Source: Ryuthela nishihirai
Taxonomy: Eukaryota > Arthropoda > Arachnida > Araneae > Heptathelidae
Assembly: GCA_038380435.1 (NCBI GenBank)
Contig: JAWZYU010000126.1
Coordinates: 62,001 to 126,000, forward strand
Direction of reading: 5' to 3'
DNA: 64,000 nucleotides
The notes under the pieces were generated by a model that worked only from the letters and a program-made list of their open reading frames with translations, made no database searches and had not been told where the DNA came from. This document shows, one piece after another, positions 54,481-64,000 of this stretch; the first letter of the stretch is position 1, and each line of letters starts with the position of its first letter. The translations under genes were made by a program, and so were the position numbers.

Positions 54481-54807
54481 TCTCTTTTGTTGCGATCTTA
54501 TGCAACCACGGCAATTCCCGGTTCCGCTTGTACAGCACTACCTGGTTATGAAAAGCCGTGCTTATCTAGAGCCGGGGGCAAGGAATACGCCATATAGGCG
54601 CACCTCAACCCCAGCCTCACATGGCAGCAGTCCTATAGAAGGAAAGCTGACCACCGGAAGAAACCATACTTTAATCTATTCCCCGGTTTGCAAATGTGCA
54701 AGGATATATAGATCCAAGCTCGATCGGCACCCGGGGTGGAGACTCTTAGTAGGACCCGGACTTTTGAAAGGTCTCTGGCTTACTAGGAGCCAATCCCGTT
54801 CTGTAAC
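54481..54807 (+). other. Unique segment with a possible LINE C-terminal finger relic
   Basis: One plus frame reads RNHTLIYSPVCKCARIYRSK then LDRHPG. C-x-C-x-R-x-(C/Y)-R-S-x4-(L/D)-x-x-H resembles the C-terminal Cys/His finger found after some LINE-type reverse transcriptases. The match is weak and the remaining sequence is not recognised. Confidence 0.25.
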
Positions 54808-55932
54808 AGTGGGTCCCCTCTCCCAACCTTCTCTGAGTCTATGGGGTCCTTGTGACCTGGCCATGTAGCCCGTGGTGTGCAAAAAAAGTGCCGCTCAAAG
54901 GTAAAACAACCCAACGTTAAAGAACACGCTGGATGGCCTTGACGGGAGGCTACCATCTGTCTCCTAACAGCTGTTCCAGTGGGTCCCCTCTCTCACCTTC
55001 TCTGAGCCTACGGGGTCCTTGTGACCTGGCCATTTAGCCCGTGGTGTGCAAAAAAGTGCCGCTCAGAGGTAAAACAACCCAACGTTAAAGAACATGCTGG
55101 ATGGCCTTGACAGGAGGCTACCATCTATCTCCTAACAGCTGTTCCAGTGGGTCCCCTCTCCCAACCTTCTCTGAGCCTACGGGGTCCTTGTGACCTGGCC
55201 ATTTAGCCCGTGATGTGCAAAAAAAGTGCCGCTCAGAGGTAAAACAAGCCAACGTTAAAGAACATGCTGGATGGCCTTGACGGGAGGCTACCATCTGTCT
55301 CCTAATAGCTGTTCCAGTGGGTCCCCTCTCCCAACCTTCTCTGAGCCTACGGGGTCCTTGTGACCTGGCCATTTAGCCCGTGGTGTGCAAAAAAAGTGCC
55401 GCTCAAAGGTAAAACAACCCAACGTTAAAGAACACGCTGGATGGCCTTGACGGGAGGCTACCATCTGTCTCCTAACAGCTGTTCCAGTGGGTCCCCTCTC
55501 CCAACCTTCTCTGAGCCTACGGGGTCCTTGTGACCTGGCCATTTAGCCCGTGGTATGCAAAAAAAGTGCCGCTCAAAGGTAAAACAACCCAACGTTAAAG
55601 AACACGCTGGATGGCCTTGACGGGAGGCTACCATCTGTCTCCTAACAGCTGTTCCAGTGGGTCCCCTCTCCCAACCTTCTCTGAGCTTACGGGGTCCTTG
55701 TGAGCTGGCCATTTAGCCCGTGGTGTGCAAAAAAGTGCCGCTCAGAGGTAAAACAACCCAACGTTAAAGAACACGCTGCATGGCCGTGACGGGAGGCTAC
55801 CATCTGTCTCCTAACAGCTGTTCCAGTGGGTCCCCTCTCTCAACCTTCTCTGAGCCTACGAGGTCCTTGTGACCTGGCCATTTAGCCCGTGGTGTGCAAA
55901 AAAAGTGCCGCTCAGAGGTAAAACAACCCAAA
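54808..55932 (+). repeat. Headless tandem array of SINE-A modules, 169-170-bp unit
   Basis: A partial module is followed by six units starting at about 54914, 55083, 55253, 55423, 55593 and 55761, joined at CAACCCAACGTTAAAG. All share GAGCCTACGGGG, TTTAGCCCGTGG and CTCCTAACAGC. Neither core nor tRNA head is present. Confidence 0.94.
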
Positions 55933-57431
55933 TTAGTAAACTGTCACTGTTTTACTCGATGTGTATTTAATCAATTTAGGGAAGAAAATTACATCTAAAC
56001 TCCCTCTGTGCCTCTTTTTTTTTACACCGTTATCACGTGATGAGTGGGTGCTATGTCGTGCTACCGTCTACACCTTCACTGCACGTAGGAGGGAGGTAGC
56101 AACGAGAGCGAGTAGATATTTTTAGAGCAGTCTTAAAGAAATTCAAGCACAGAGCCCAAATTTGTGTTTTCTACCTGCTCCTGGATGCTGAGATAGAGGC
56201 GTGGGTGCTCCGTGAGAGACAGAAAACGTTAAGAGAGTATGATCGGTTGAATGAAAAAACTTACATGTAATGTAGATGAGGAAACTTGACATCATGTGGT
56301 AGATGTCATTTATGACTGTCGCTTGTAAATCTTAAAGCTATCAGACAACCTTAAATGGTTCGCGATTCCAAGAATCACGTTTTTTGCGTAGGTGTTAGTG
56401 GTTTATTTATTTACGTTAACCTGTTGAATGTTAATTCATCTGTTTATCTCTGTCGTAGGTTTTTACGTGTGTCTTAATCTTAGCAAAGTTCTTTCAGTCT
56501 ATTTGGCCAGTGGGTTCTCGCAACAGGGCAGTCCCTATGGAAAGCTTTTGGAATTTTGGGAGCTTTTGATTTGACAAAACGATGTGGGAGTGGAGAGGGC
56601 AAGATCACCTTGAAAAATCCCCTTGATCAAAAGGAGGGAAAGAAGAGATATTAAATAAATATATTAAAATGATTTATTAATTACGATTTTTTAAATTATG
56701 ATAAAGTGATTACGAATTTTTTTATAAATTAATAACTACCGGTAATTTTATTAGCAAATAGAATTCAAATAAAAGCAGATATATGTTTCAAAAATCAATC
56801 AATTCTTCTATTATTGCACTGTACAAGCCTAATATGATATAAAAGGTTTCGGAAATTTTTTGGTTGTCGGGGGGAGGGTGGGGCTTCAGTCATCTGGTTT
56901 CTGATGGTTTTATGCAGGAAAAATTAGACCTTTCTTGGATAGGGTATTCGGAAATAGTCATTAATAAAAGGAAGCGTTAGGAAAACATACAATCAACAAG
57001 GCCCGAATGTAGAAAAAAAAATGTGGGGAAACTGGATTTCGGTTATACTGAAATATTCCCCCCCCCCCTCTTTTAGAAATATAAATTTTTTTTTAAAAAT
57101 GCAATGAAAAATTACTAAGTTTTATAATTTTTGCATTATTTTCTTTACAATTATTCTGAAAGGGGGATAGGGGAGACATGTCCCCTCCACTACTTAGATC
57201 CGCACCACTTCGATTCGAACTCTCAATTAACAGGGATGTTGGGAGACGGTGAACGAGGTCAGGGATAACCCAAAATGACGGTTAACTAAAACGAGCCACA
57301 ATATGGTACAAAATGGATTTAATGTAAACCTATTAATTTAAAATTGCGTCCATTGTTTAGGAACACATTTATCTTACTAAGACATCACAAAAAAGTTTAA
57401 AAATAATAAAAGATAATGGTTCAGTAAAGGG
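55933..57431. other. Unique AT-rich sequence, 1.5 kb
   Basis: No exon, RNA gene or repeat recognised. A C10 run lies at about 57059-57068. Confidence 0.5.
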
Positions 57432-58149
57432 TTGGGTTGTTTTACTCTGAGCGGCACTTTTTTGCACACCATGGGCTAAATGGCCAGGTCACATGGACCC
57501 CGAAGGCTCAGAGAAGGTTGGGGGAGGGGACCCACTGGAACAGCTGTTGGGAGACAGATGGTAGCCTCCCGTCAAGGCCATCCAGCGTGTTCTTTAACGT
57601 TGGGTTGTTTTACCTCTCAGCGGAACTTGTTTGCACACCATGGGCTAAATGGCCAGGTCACAAGGACCCCGTAAGCTCAGAGAAGGTTGGCAGAGGGAAC
57701 ACTGGAACAGCTGTTAGGAGACAGATGGTAGCCTCCTGTCAAGGCCATCCAGCGTGTTCTCTAACGTTGGGTTGTTTTACCTCTGAGCGGCACTTTTTTT
57801 TCACGCAATGGACTAAATGGCCAGGTCACAAGGACCCCGAAGGCTCAGAGAAGGTTGGGGGAGGGGATCCAATGGAACAGCTGTTGGGAGACACATGGTA
57901 GCCTCCCGTCAAGGCCATCCAGTGTGTTATTTAACGTGCACAGGGTATGGCTCTCCCGCACACGGGGCCACGGCTTAACGTCCCATCCGACGGACGGCGG
58001 CCTTTCCAAGCCCATCGGTGTCCCCTACTGACCGTGGGCAGGCGGGAAATTTTTGCGGAGATAAATCTCAACCCTGACCCAGCTGGGACTCGAACCTGGG
58101 AACTACAGATTACGAGCCTGGCGCGCTACCGATTGAGCCACCCCGCCCC
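57432..58149 (-). mobile_element. SINE-A with three modules and an 11-bp TSD
   Basis: Modules start at about 57432, 57600 and 57768, then core and head. The flanks are TCAGTAAAGGG (57421-57431) and TCAGGAAAGGG (58150-58160). The three modules differ from one another more than those in the homogeneous arrays. Confidence 0.93.
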
Positions 58150-58160
58150 TCAGGAAAGGG

Positions 58161-58725
58161 AAACATCGCATGTATTGTTTAACTGTCGAAAGGTTAGATA
58201 TTTCGGGTTGCTGATCTCGGAAATGCTACAAAATTTCGCCTCGGAGGGGGAGGGTTGTCCCTTAAGGTCATTGGTCAAATATAAATTTATTCAGCTAAGA
58301 ATTGCTGCTTTGGCGCATTTTGGAACGTAGATCTAAAATACAGTATGTTGCGAAATTATCGGTCCGATGGGTTCTCCGAGGTCAGCTTTTGGTGGAGAAC
58401 TAAAAATTGGTGCCTCTCGCAGTATATCCGATCGTTGATGATCGGAAACGTAATATTCAGATGCTTCGAGGTCAAAGGTCAAATTTCTATATAACGTTGC
58501 TAGAGAGCTAAAAATTAGCAAATAGATCTATTTCGAGCGATAGAACTCAGAAATGTTAAGAATGTTCAGATATGGTGTCGCTTTCAAGTCAAACAGGGGT
58601 TCTAGTAACGTTCAAAAATCAAGAATTGTCGAAGATATAAGTTTTTCAGAATAATTGTTTAGAGCAATTGGAAGTAAAATTCACGAATTTTTTCGCCCCT
58701 AAACTATGATCTGGTCAAGATTTCC
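58161..58725. other. Unique sequence
   Basis: Nothing recognised. GAGGTCA motifs recur (58379, 58467) without clear order. Confidence 0.45.
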
Positions 58726-58736
58726 ACTAGGACGGG

Positions 58737-59132
58737 GGGCGGGGGTGGCTCAGTCAGGCTCGTAAATCGTCGCGTCAGGCTCGTAATCTGTAGTTCGCAG
58801 GTTCGAGTCCCAGCTGGGTCAACGTTGAGGTTTACCTCCGCAAAAATTCCCCACCCTGCCCACGGTCAGTAGGGGACACCGATGGGCTTGGAAAGGCCGC
58901 CGTCCGTCGGATGGGACCTTAAGCCGTGGCCCCGTGTGCGAGAGAGCCATACCCTGTGCACGTTAAAGAACACGCTGGATGGCCTTGACGGGAGGCTACC
59001 ATCTGTCTCCCAACAGCTGTTCCAGTGGATCCCCTCCCCCAACCTTCTCTGAGCCTTCGGGGTCCATGTGACCTGGCCATTTAGCCCATGGTGTGCAAAA
59101 AAGTGCCGCTCAGAGGTAAAACAACCCAACCT
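58737..59132 (+). mobile_element. SINE-A, one module, 11-bp TSD
   Basis: Plus copy whose head carries a partial duplication (CAGGCTCGTAA twice). ACTAGGACGGG lies at 58726-58736 and 59133-59143. Confidence 0.93.
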
Positions 59133-59367
59133 ACTAGGACGGGCTCTAAAAGGAGGTATGTATTTTCTTTGTTATTTTATAACACAGAATCATGGCATAA
59201 AATTTGAAACAAAGACCATGTAGTCAGCTGACTGGAATTCAACGATTTGATATCGGAAGCCAGTCAACATCAGTGTCAACAATTGATGTTTAAGTAGAAG
59301 ACAAAAATTTGTCTGCCATGTACATATTAACACAGATCTTGCTACAATGATTTCCATAAATTAAGGA

Positions 59368-59758
59368 TTTGGGTTGGGTTGTTTTTTACCTCCGAGCGGC
59401 ACTTTTTTGCACACCATGGGCTAAATGGCCAGGTCACATGGACCCCGAAGGTTCAGAGAAGGTTGGGGGAGGGGACCCACTGGAACAGCTATTGGGAGAC
59501 AGATGGTAGCCTCCCGTCAAGGCCATCCAGCGTGTTCTTTAACGTGCACAGGGTATGGCTCTCCCGCACACGGGGCCACGGCTTAAGGTCCCCTCCGACG
59601 GACGGCGGCCTTTCCAAGCCCATCGGTGTCCCCTACTGACCGTGGGCAGGGCGAGGAATTTTGCGGAGATAAATCTCAACGCTGACCCAGCTGGGACTCG
59701 AACCTGGGAACTACAGATTACGAGCCTGGCGCGCTACCGACTGAGCCACCCCCGCCCC
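59368..59758 (-). mobile_element. SINE-A, one module
   Basis: Full minus copy ending GCCACCCCCGCCCC. Confidence 0.92.
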
Positions 59759-59950
59759 TGTATCGATCAGTACATGGGACCACGGCTAAACCTCCCATCC
59801 AACTGACGGCGACTCTTCTAAGCGACTGTTCCAAGCCAATCGATGCCCCCATTCTACCGAGGGCAAGGTTTGGGTTTAGCAAAGATAATGGAACCCGAAC
59901 CTGGTAATTGTAGATTACGAACTTGACACACTACCCACTTAGTCATGCTT
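59759..59950 (-). mobile_element. Old SINE-A-related core and head
   Basis: CACGGCTAAACCTCCCATCC through GAACCTGGTAATTGTAG, strongly diverged. Confidence 0.7.
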
Positions 59951-60090
59951 CAAATTAAATAGGTTTAAGGCAGCTAATAAGTTAGTCTTTGTCGAAAAGC
60001 TATTTTCAGTTTACGCTGAAAACAATCAGACACAAGAGCTGTAGCAACAAGAGATTGTATTTCTGCTCTTGGGTTATACTTCTGGAGGAC

Positions 60091-61126
60091 GCCCAGTTGG
60101 GTCAGCGTTGAGATTTATCTCTGCAAAATTTCTCGCCCTGCCCACGGTCAGTAGGGGACACCGATGGGCTTGGAAAGGCCAGGGCGGGGTTGGCGCAGTC
60201 GGTAGCGCGCCACGCTCGTAATCTGCAGTTCCCAGGTTCGAGTCCCAGCTGTGTCAGCGTTGAGATTTATGTCCGCAAAATTCCCCGCCTTGTCCACGGT
60301 CAGTAGGGGACACCGATGGGATTGGAAAGGCCGGGGCGGGGGTGGCGCAGTCGGTAGCGCGCCAGGCTGGTAATCTGTAGTTCCCAGGTTCGAGTCCCAG
60401 CTGGGTCAGCGTTGAGATTTATCTCCGCAAAATTCCCCGCCCTGCCCACGGTCAGTAGGGGACACCGATGGGCTTGGAAAGGCCGGGGCGGGGGTGGCGC
60501 AGTCGGTAGCGCGCCAGGCTCGTAATCTGTAGTTCCCAGGTGGGTCAGCGTTGAGATTTATCTCCGCAAAATTCCCCGCCCTGCCCACGGTCAGTAGGGG
60601 ACACCAATGGGCTTGGAAAGGCCGGGGCGGGGGTGGCGCAGTCGGTAGCGCGCCAGGCTCGTAATCTGCAGTTCCCAGGTTGAGATTTATCTCCGCAAAA
60701 TTCCCCGCCCTGCCCACGGTCAGTAGGGGACACCAATGGGCTTGGAAAGGCCGGGGCGGGGGTGGCGCAGTCGGTAGCGCGCCAGGCTCGTAATCTGTAG
60801 TTCCCAGCTGGGTCAGCGTTGAGATTTATCTCCGCAAAATTCCCCGCCCTCCCCACGGTCAGTAGGGGACACCGATGGGCTTGAAAAGGCCGCCGTCCGT
60901 CGGATGGGACGTTAAGCCGTGGCCCCGTGTGCAGGAGAGCAATGCCCTGTGCACGTTAAAGAACACGCTGGATGGCCTTGACGGGAGGCTACCATCTGTC
61001 TCCCAACAGCTGTTCCAGTGGGTCCCCTCCCCCAACATTCTCTGAGCCTTCGGGGTCCATGTGACCTGGCCATTTAGCCCATGGTGTGCAAAAAAAGTGC
61101 CGCTCAGTGGAAAACAACCCAACCCT
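60091..61126 (+). mobile_element. SINE-A with a tandem array of tRNA heads
   Basis: A partial core (60091-60180) is followed by five head-plus-core units starting at about 60181, 60333, 60484, 60624 and 60753. Each unit except the last ends at GGCTTGGAAAGGCC or a one-base variant of it. Only the last continues into a complete core and module. Every head has GGCGCAGTCGG where the family has GGCTCAGTCGG. Units 3 to 5 have deletions in or around the B box. Confidence 0.94.
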
Positions 61127-61619
61127 GGAGGAAGCCTTTACGACAAGATGTCTGCTTCGAACAGTCAGAGTATGCGTCACTACTCCATGATTCGGCCAAG
61201 TCGGCCATGGACCCACTTACCTTTCCTTGGCAGATCTGCAGAAGCGAAAGTTGCCAAAAAGCTAATTCACACCAAGGACAAGAGGTTGAAGAATAACTCT
61301 CAGTTAGGTGATATAAAAAGCAACAAGGTTTCAGAGACTTCCCTCAAGTGTTTGTAATGCACTGAATGAATTACCCCACGATTCACCCCGTTTGTTATTC
61401 CAAGCAATCTTTATCGCTATTCCTGAGTTTATATAATTTGTCCTTTGCCAAAAAACCGAAGCCAAGAAGCATTGACTTATTCTATTTCTTACTCTAATTA
61501 AATATGTTAGTCAGTCAGTTTTTCTCCATGTCTTTAAATGTTGTATTAGCTGTAGAAGTTTCCAAAGTCAATAATTATATTTAACGCTCAGATATGTAAC
61601 GATAGCCTTTCCAAGCCCA
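61127..61619. other. Unique sequence
   Basis: Moderate GC content at 61140-61330, but no recognisable exon. Confidence 0.45.
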
Positions 61620-62012
61620 TTGGGGCGGGGGTGGCTCAGTCGGTAGCGCGCCAGGCTCGTAATCTGTAGTTCCCAGGTTCGAGTTCCAGCTGGGTCAGCG
61701 TTGAGATTTATCTCCGCAAAATTTCCCGCCCTGCCCACGGTCAGTAGGGGACACCGATGGGCTTGGTAAAGGCCGCCGTCCGTCGGATGGGACGTTAAGC
61801 CGTGGCCCCGTGTACGAGAGAGCCATACTCTGTGCACGTTAAAAAACACGCTGGATGGCCTTGACGGAGGCAACCATCTGTCTCCCAATAGCTATTCCAG
61901 TGGGTCCCCTCCCCCAACCTTCTCTGAGCCTTCGGGGTTATAGTGACGTGGCCATTTAGCCCATGGTGTGCAAAAAAGTGCTGCTCAGAGGTAAAACAAC
62001 CCAACCCAACTA
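61620..62012 (+). mobile_element. SINE-A, one module
   Basis: Full plus copy from GGGGCGGGGGTGGCTCAGTC to CAACCCAACCCAAC. CCTTTCCAAGCCCATT just before it is a scrap of another core. Confidence 0.93.
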
Positions 62013-62683
62013 AAAATTTCTCCATTATAATTTTCTTTTCGTTTGTAGGGAAAAATAACAAGAAATAATTAAAATTATTTTTCTTAATAAAAGCTTATTT
62101 CGTAAAACATGTAGTAGCTGTGCTCAAGAAGATATTTTTAATATTTTAAACACTAATATATTTGGTATATTATAATATATTGAGATTTATGTGTCACTGC
62201 ACGATAACATGTTTTAAACAATTATATTTGATACAATTATAATAAAAACAAATAGAGTTTCTTACTTGTATAAACCGTCAACAGATGGCAGCAGGCACTT
62301 CTGGTATCAACCATAAATAAGAACGTTACTATTAGAAGAAAGTGCAAACACCTATATACATCGATATACTCCAGGAAACAAAACTGCAACAAACATTGAC
62401 TTCCATGTTCTCAAGATGATTAAATGTATTAATTTACATATTAATTTCAAAAATTCTGCAAAAGTACTAAAAAGAAAAATCATACAACAGTTCCTCCAGA
62501 GATCGTAAAATGCACTCTTGAAAGGGATAAACTATTCATTGAATAACTTCAGGATCAGCTACCACTGTATGCAAATAGCCATGGGTGTTAGACAGTTTGA
62601 AACGCTAATTAAATCACATTAAATATTTGAAGAGTAAGGCAAACCACAGCTAGAGGAGGCTACGATGGACAAAAATGATTGCA

Positions 62684-62697
62684 CTGCGCATGCGCAG
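62684..62697. promoter_or_regulatory. NRF1-like perfect palindrome
   Basis: CTGCGCATGCGCAG is a 14-bp perfect palindrome matching the NRF1 core. Confidence 0.35.
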
Positions 62698-63337
62698 ATC
62701 GCCCCTTAGATTTGTTTCTGTGCCTTCCCACCAATGATTATAAATATTTGAAACGGAATCTTGTAATAAATCTAAATGTTCAGATACGATATAAATCAAA
62801 TAATTAATGCATGTAATCAAAGGAGCATAATGCTGAATCTGTTCTAATTCAATATAGAGTTTACTTCCGTTTCATTTATAGTGCAAAGAAAGTATTAATT
62901 GTATTGTTCACTTTAATTATCAAATCTTCTTCTTTGAAAACTTCTACTATCTAGAATGTATCCAACGGATACAAAATTTATATTGATAGGAAAGGTGTCG
63001 GTTGGTTATATCCAGCGTACGTATGTTTTTAAAATATCAATATCCTAAAACCCTGGGCTTATGAATTGAGAAATCGAAATTAAGAAAGCAGAATTTCGAG
63101 AAGACATAGTGAATGTCACTCTTTTAAATACACGTATAATAGTAATGATCACCGTACTAAACAAGGAAGCTTATGGTTTCCATGGTTACGTGTTTTGTTT
63201 ATATAAATAAAAATATTCCCTTACAAATGTTTTTGTGTCTGCACACCAATTTGCCACGTTCCGCAGTGTGGCGCCACTTAAGCTTGTGCGAAGCTGGAAT
63301 TCTTCTTAGAACTTCTTTGAGTATAGGAGGTTTTGGC

Positions 63338-63401
63338 CGTACTCTCTAAATATGCTATATAAATATACATGCTAAACTTAAGGGGATATTTAGAGAGTAC
63401 G
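63338..63401. repeat. Inverted repeat with 16-bp arms
   Basis: CGTACTCTCTAAATAT at 63338-63353 and its exact reverse complement at 63386-63401, with a 32-nt AT-rich loop. Confidence 0.8.
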
Positions 63402-63411
63402 CTTGGCTACT

Positions 63412-63708
63412 GAGCAAAATTCCCCGCCCTGCACACTGTCAGTAGGGGACACCGATGGGCTTGGAAAGACCAGCGTCCGTCGGATGGGACGTTAAGCCAC
63501 GGCTCCGTGTGTGGGAGAGCCATACCCTGTGTACGTTAAAGAACACACTGGATGGCCTTGACGGGAGGCTACCATATGTCTCCCAACAGCTGTTCCAGTG
63601 GGTCTCCTCCCCCAACCTTCTCTGAGCCTTCGGGGTCAATGTGACCTGGTCATTTAGCCCATGGTGTGCAAAAAAGTGCCGCTCAGAGGTAAAAAACACA
63701 ACAACACA
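63412..63708 (+). mobile_element. SINE-A, 5'-truncated
   Basis: It starts in the core (GCAAAATTCCCCGCCCTGC) and runs through one module. The tail is altered to AAAAAACACAACAACACAAC. Confidence 0.9.
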
Positions 63709-64000
63709 ACCTTATTTTATACTATACAGGGTTGCATACATAAAGCCGTGTGTACTGTACTTTATGGGCGATTTAAAAGATTTTCAAAGGGTATTTTAAC
63801 GCGATTTTCGTTTTACCTGAAAACCTGACTCCCTCACAATCGAGATTTAAATGTAAGAGAGTGTGGTCTTGAAATTATCATCAGCTCATTGGCAAAACAT
63901 GCTGTGGGAGAAGTTCATACACTCCGCTATGTGTCCTGGATTATTCACTAAACTGTTCATTAAATTACATTATACGAATAAAAAAAATAATCAGTGTCAT
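63709..64000. other. Unique AT-rich window edge
   Basis: Nothing recognised. Confidence 0.45.

Larger units (their letters stand above)
62013..63411. other. Unique AT-rich sequence, 1.4 kb
   Basis: It holds an NRF1-like palindrome (62684-62697) and an inverted repeat (63338-63401). No exon recognised. Confidence 0.5.

Noticed and set aside
61622..61700. A genuine tRNA gene (A box TGGCTCAGTCGG, B box GGTTCGAGTTC)
   Set aside because: It is the 5' head of SINE-A. It has no proper acceptor-stem pairing and the core follows directly, as in every other copy.

Overview
This window is animal nuclear DNA, most likely from an arthropod and perhaps a chelicerate. It shows no prokaryotic gene organisation. 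About 98 to 99 percent of it is non-coding. The only clear host gene is the interior of an integrin alpha-subunit gene on the + strand. Three short exons (21838-21959, 26202-26308, 47531-47651) have matching splice phases and splice into one continuous FG-GAP/beta-propeller segment of about 116 residues. That segment ends in the EPVGTC and EYSPCRT motifs typical of the RGD-type (alpha-V / Drosophila alpha-PS2) clade. The signal-peptide exon and the downstream exons were not found, so at least 21 kb of upstream intron and 16 kb of downstream intron lie inside the window. The arthropod assignment rests on the integrin sequence and the repeat style, and the exact taxon is not determined.

The introns are dominated by one tRNA-headed SINE, called SINE-A here. 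It is about 385-390 bp long, with A box TGGCTCAGTCGG, B box GGTTCGAGTCC, a core with two GTTAAG/GTTAAAG motifs, and the tail AAACAACCCAACCC. More than 50 full, truncated or nested copies were found on both strands, many with 8-14 bp target-site duplications (TSDs). Most apparent ORFs in the window are translations of SINE-A. Its 3' part, a 'module' of about 169 bp, is repeated in tandem in many copies (2, 3, 4, 5 or 7 modules, or headless arrays). One locus (60181-60880) instead repeats the tRNA head. A second tRNA-derived SINE, SINE-B (Ser/Leu-like head), is a frequent target for SINE-A insertion.

Other mobile DNA includes four copies of a long-palindrome MITE with Tc1-like ends, a Tc1-type transposon inside a LINE reverse-transcriptase relic, a deleted pogo/Tigger-like element, and tandemly repeated ends of a hAT-like element. 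Tandem repeats fill the rest. There is a roughly 25-bp minisatellite at 1.5-2.2 kb and again, inverted, at 23.5-24.7 kb. Others are a 38-bp repeat (4.6-5.8 kb), a 28-bp family (20.1-21.2 kb), a 50-bp array of about 100 copies grading into a 77-bp array (27.9-36.4 kb), a 42-bp satellite with a 126/378/504-bp higher-order structure (43.4-46.3 kb), and a 91-bp satellite (48.4-49.35 kb).

One GC-richer unique stretch (about 11.5-12.2 kb) carries near-perfect CTCF-type and RFX X-box motifs and is the best regulatory candidate. No genuine tRNA, rRNA, CRISPR or operon structure is present.
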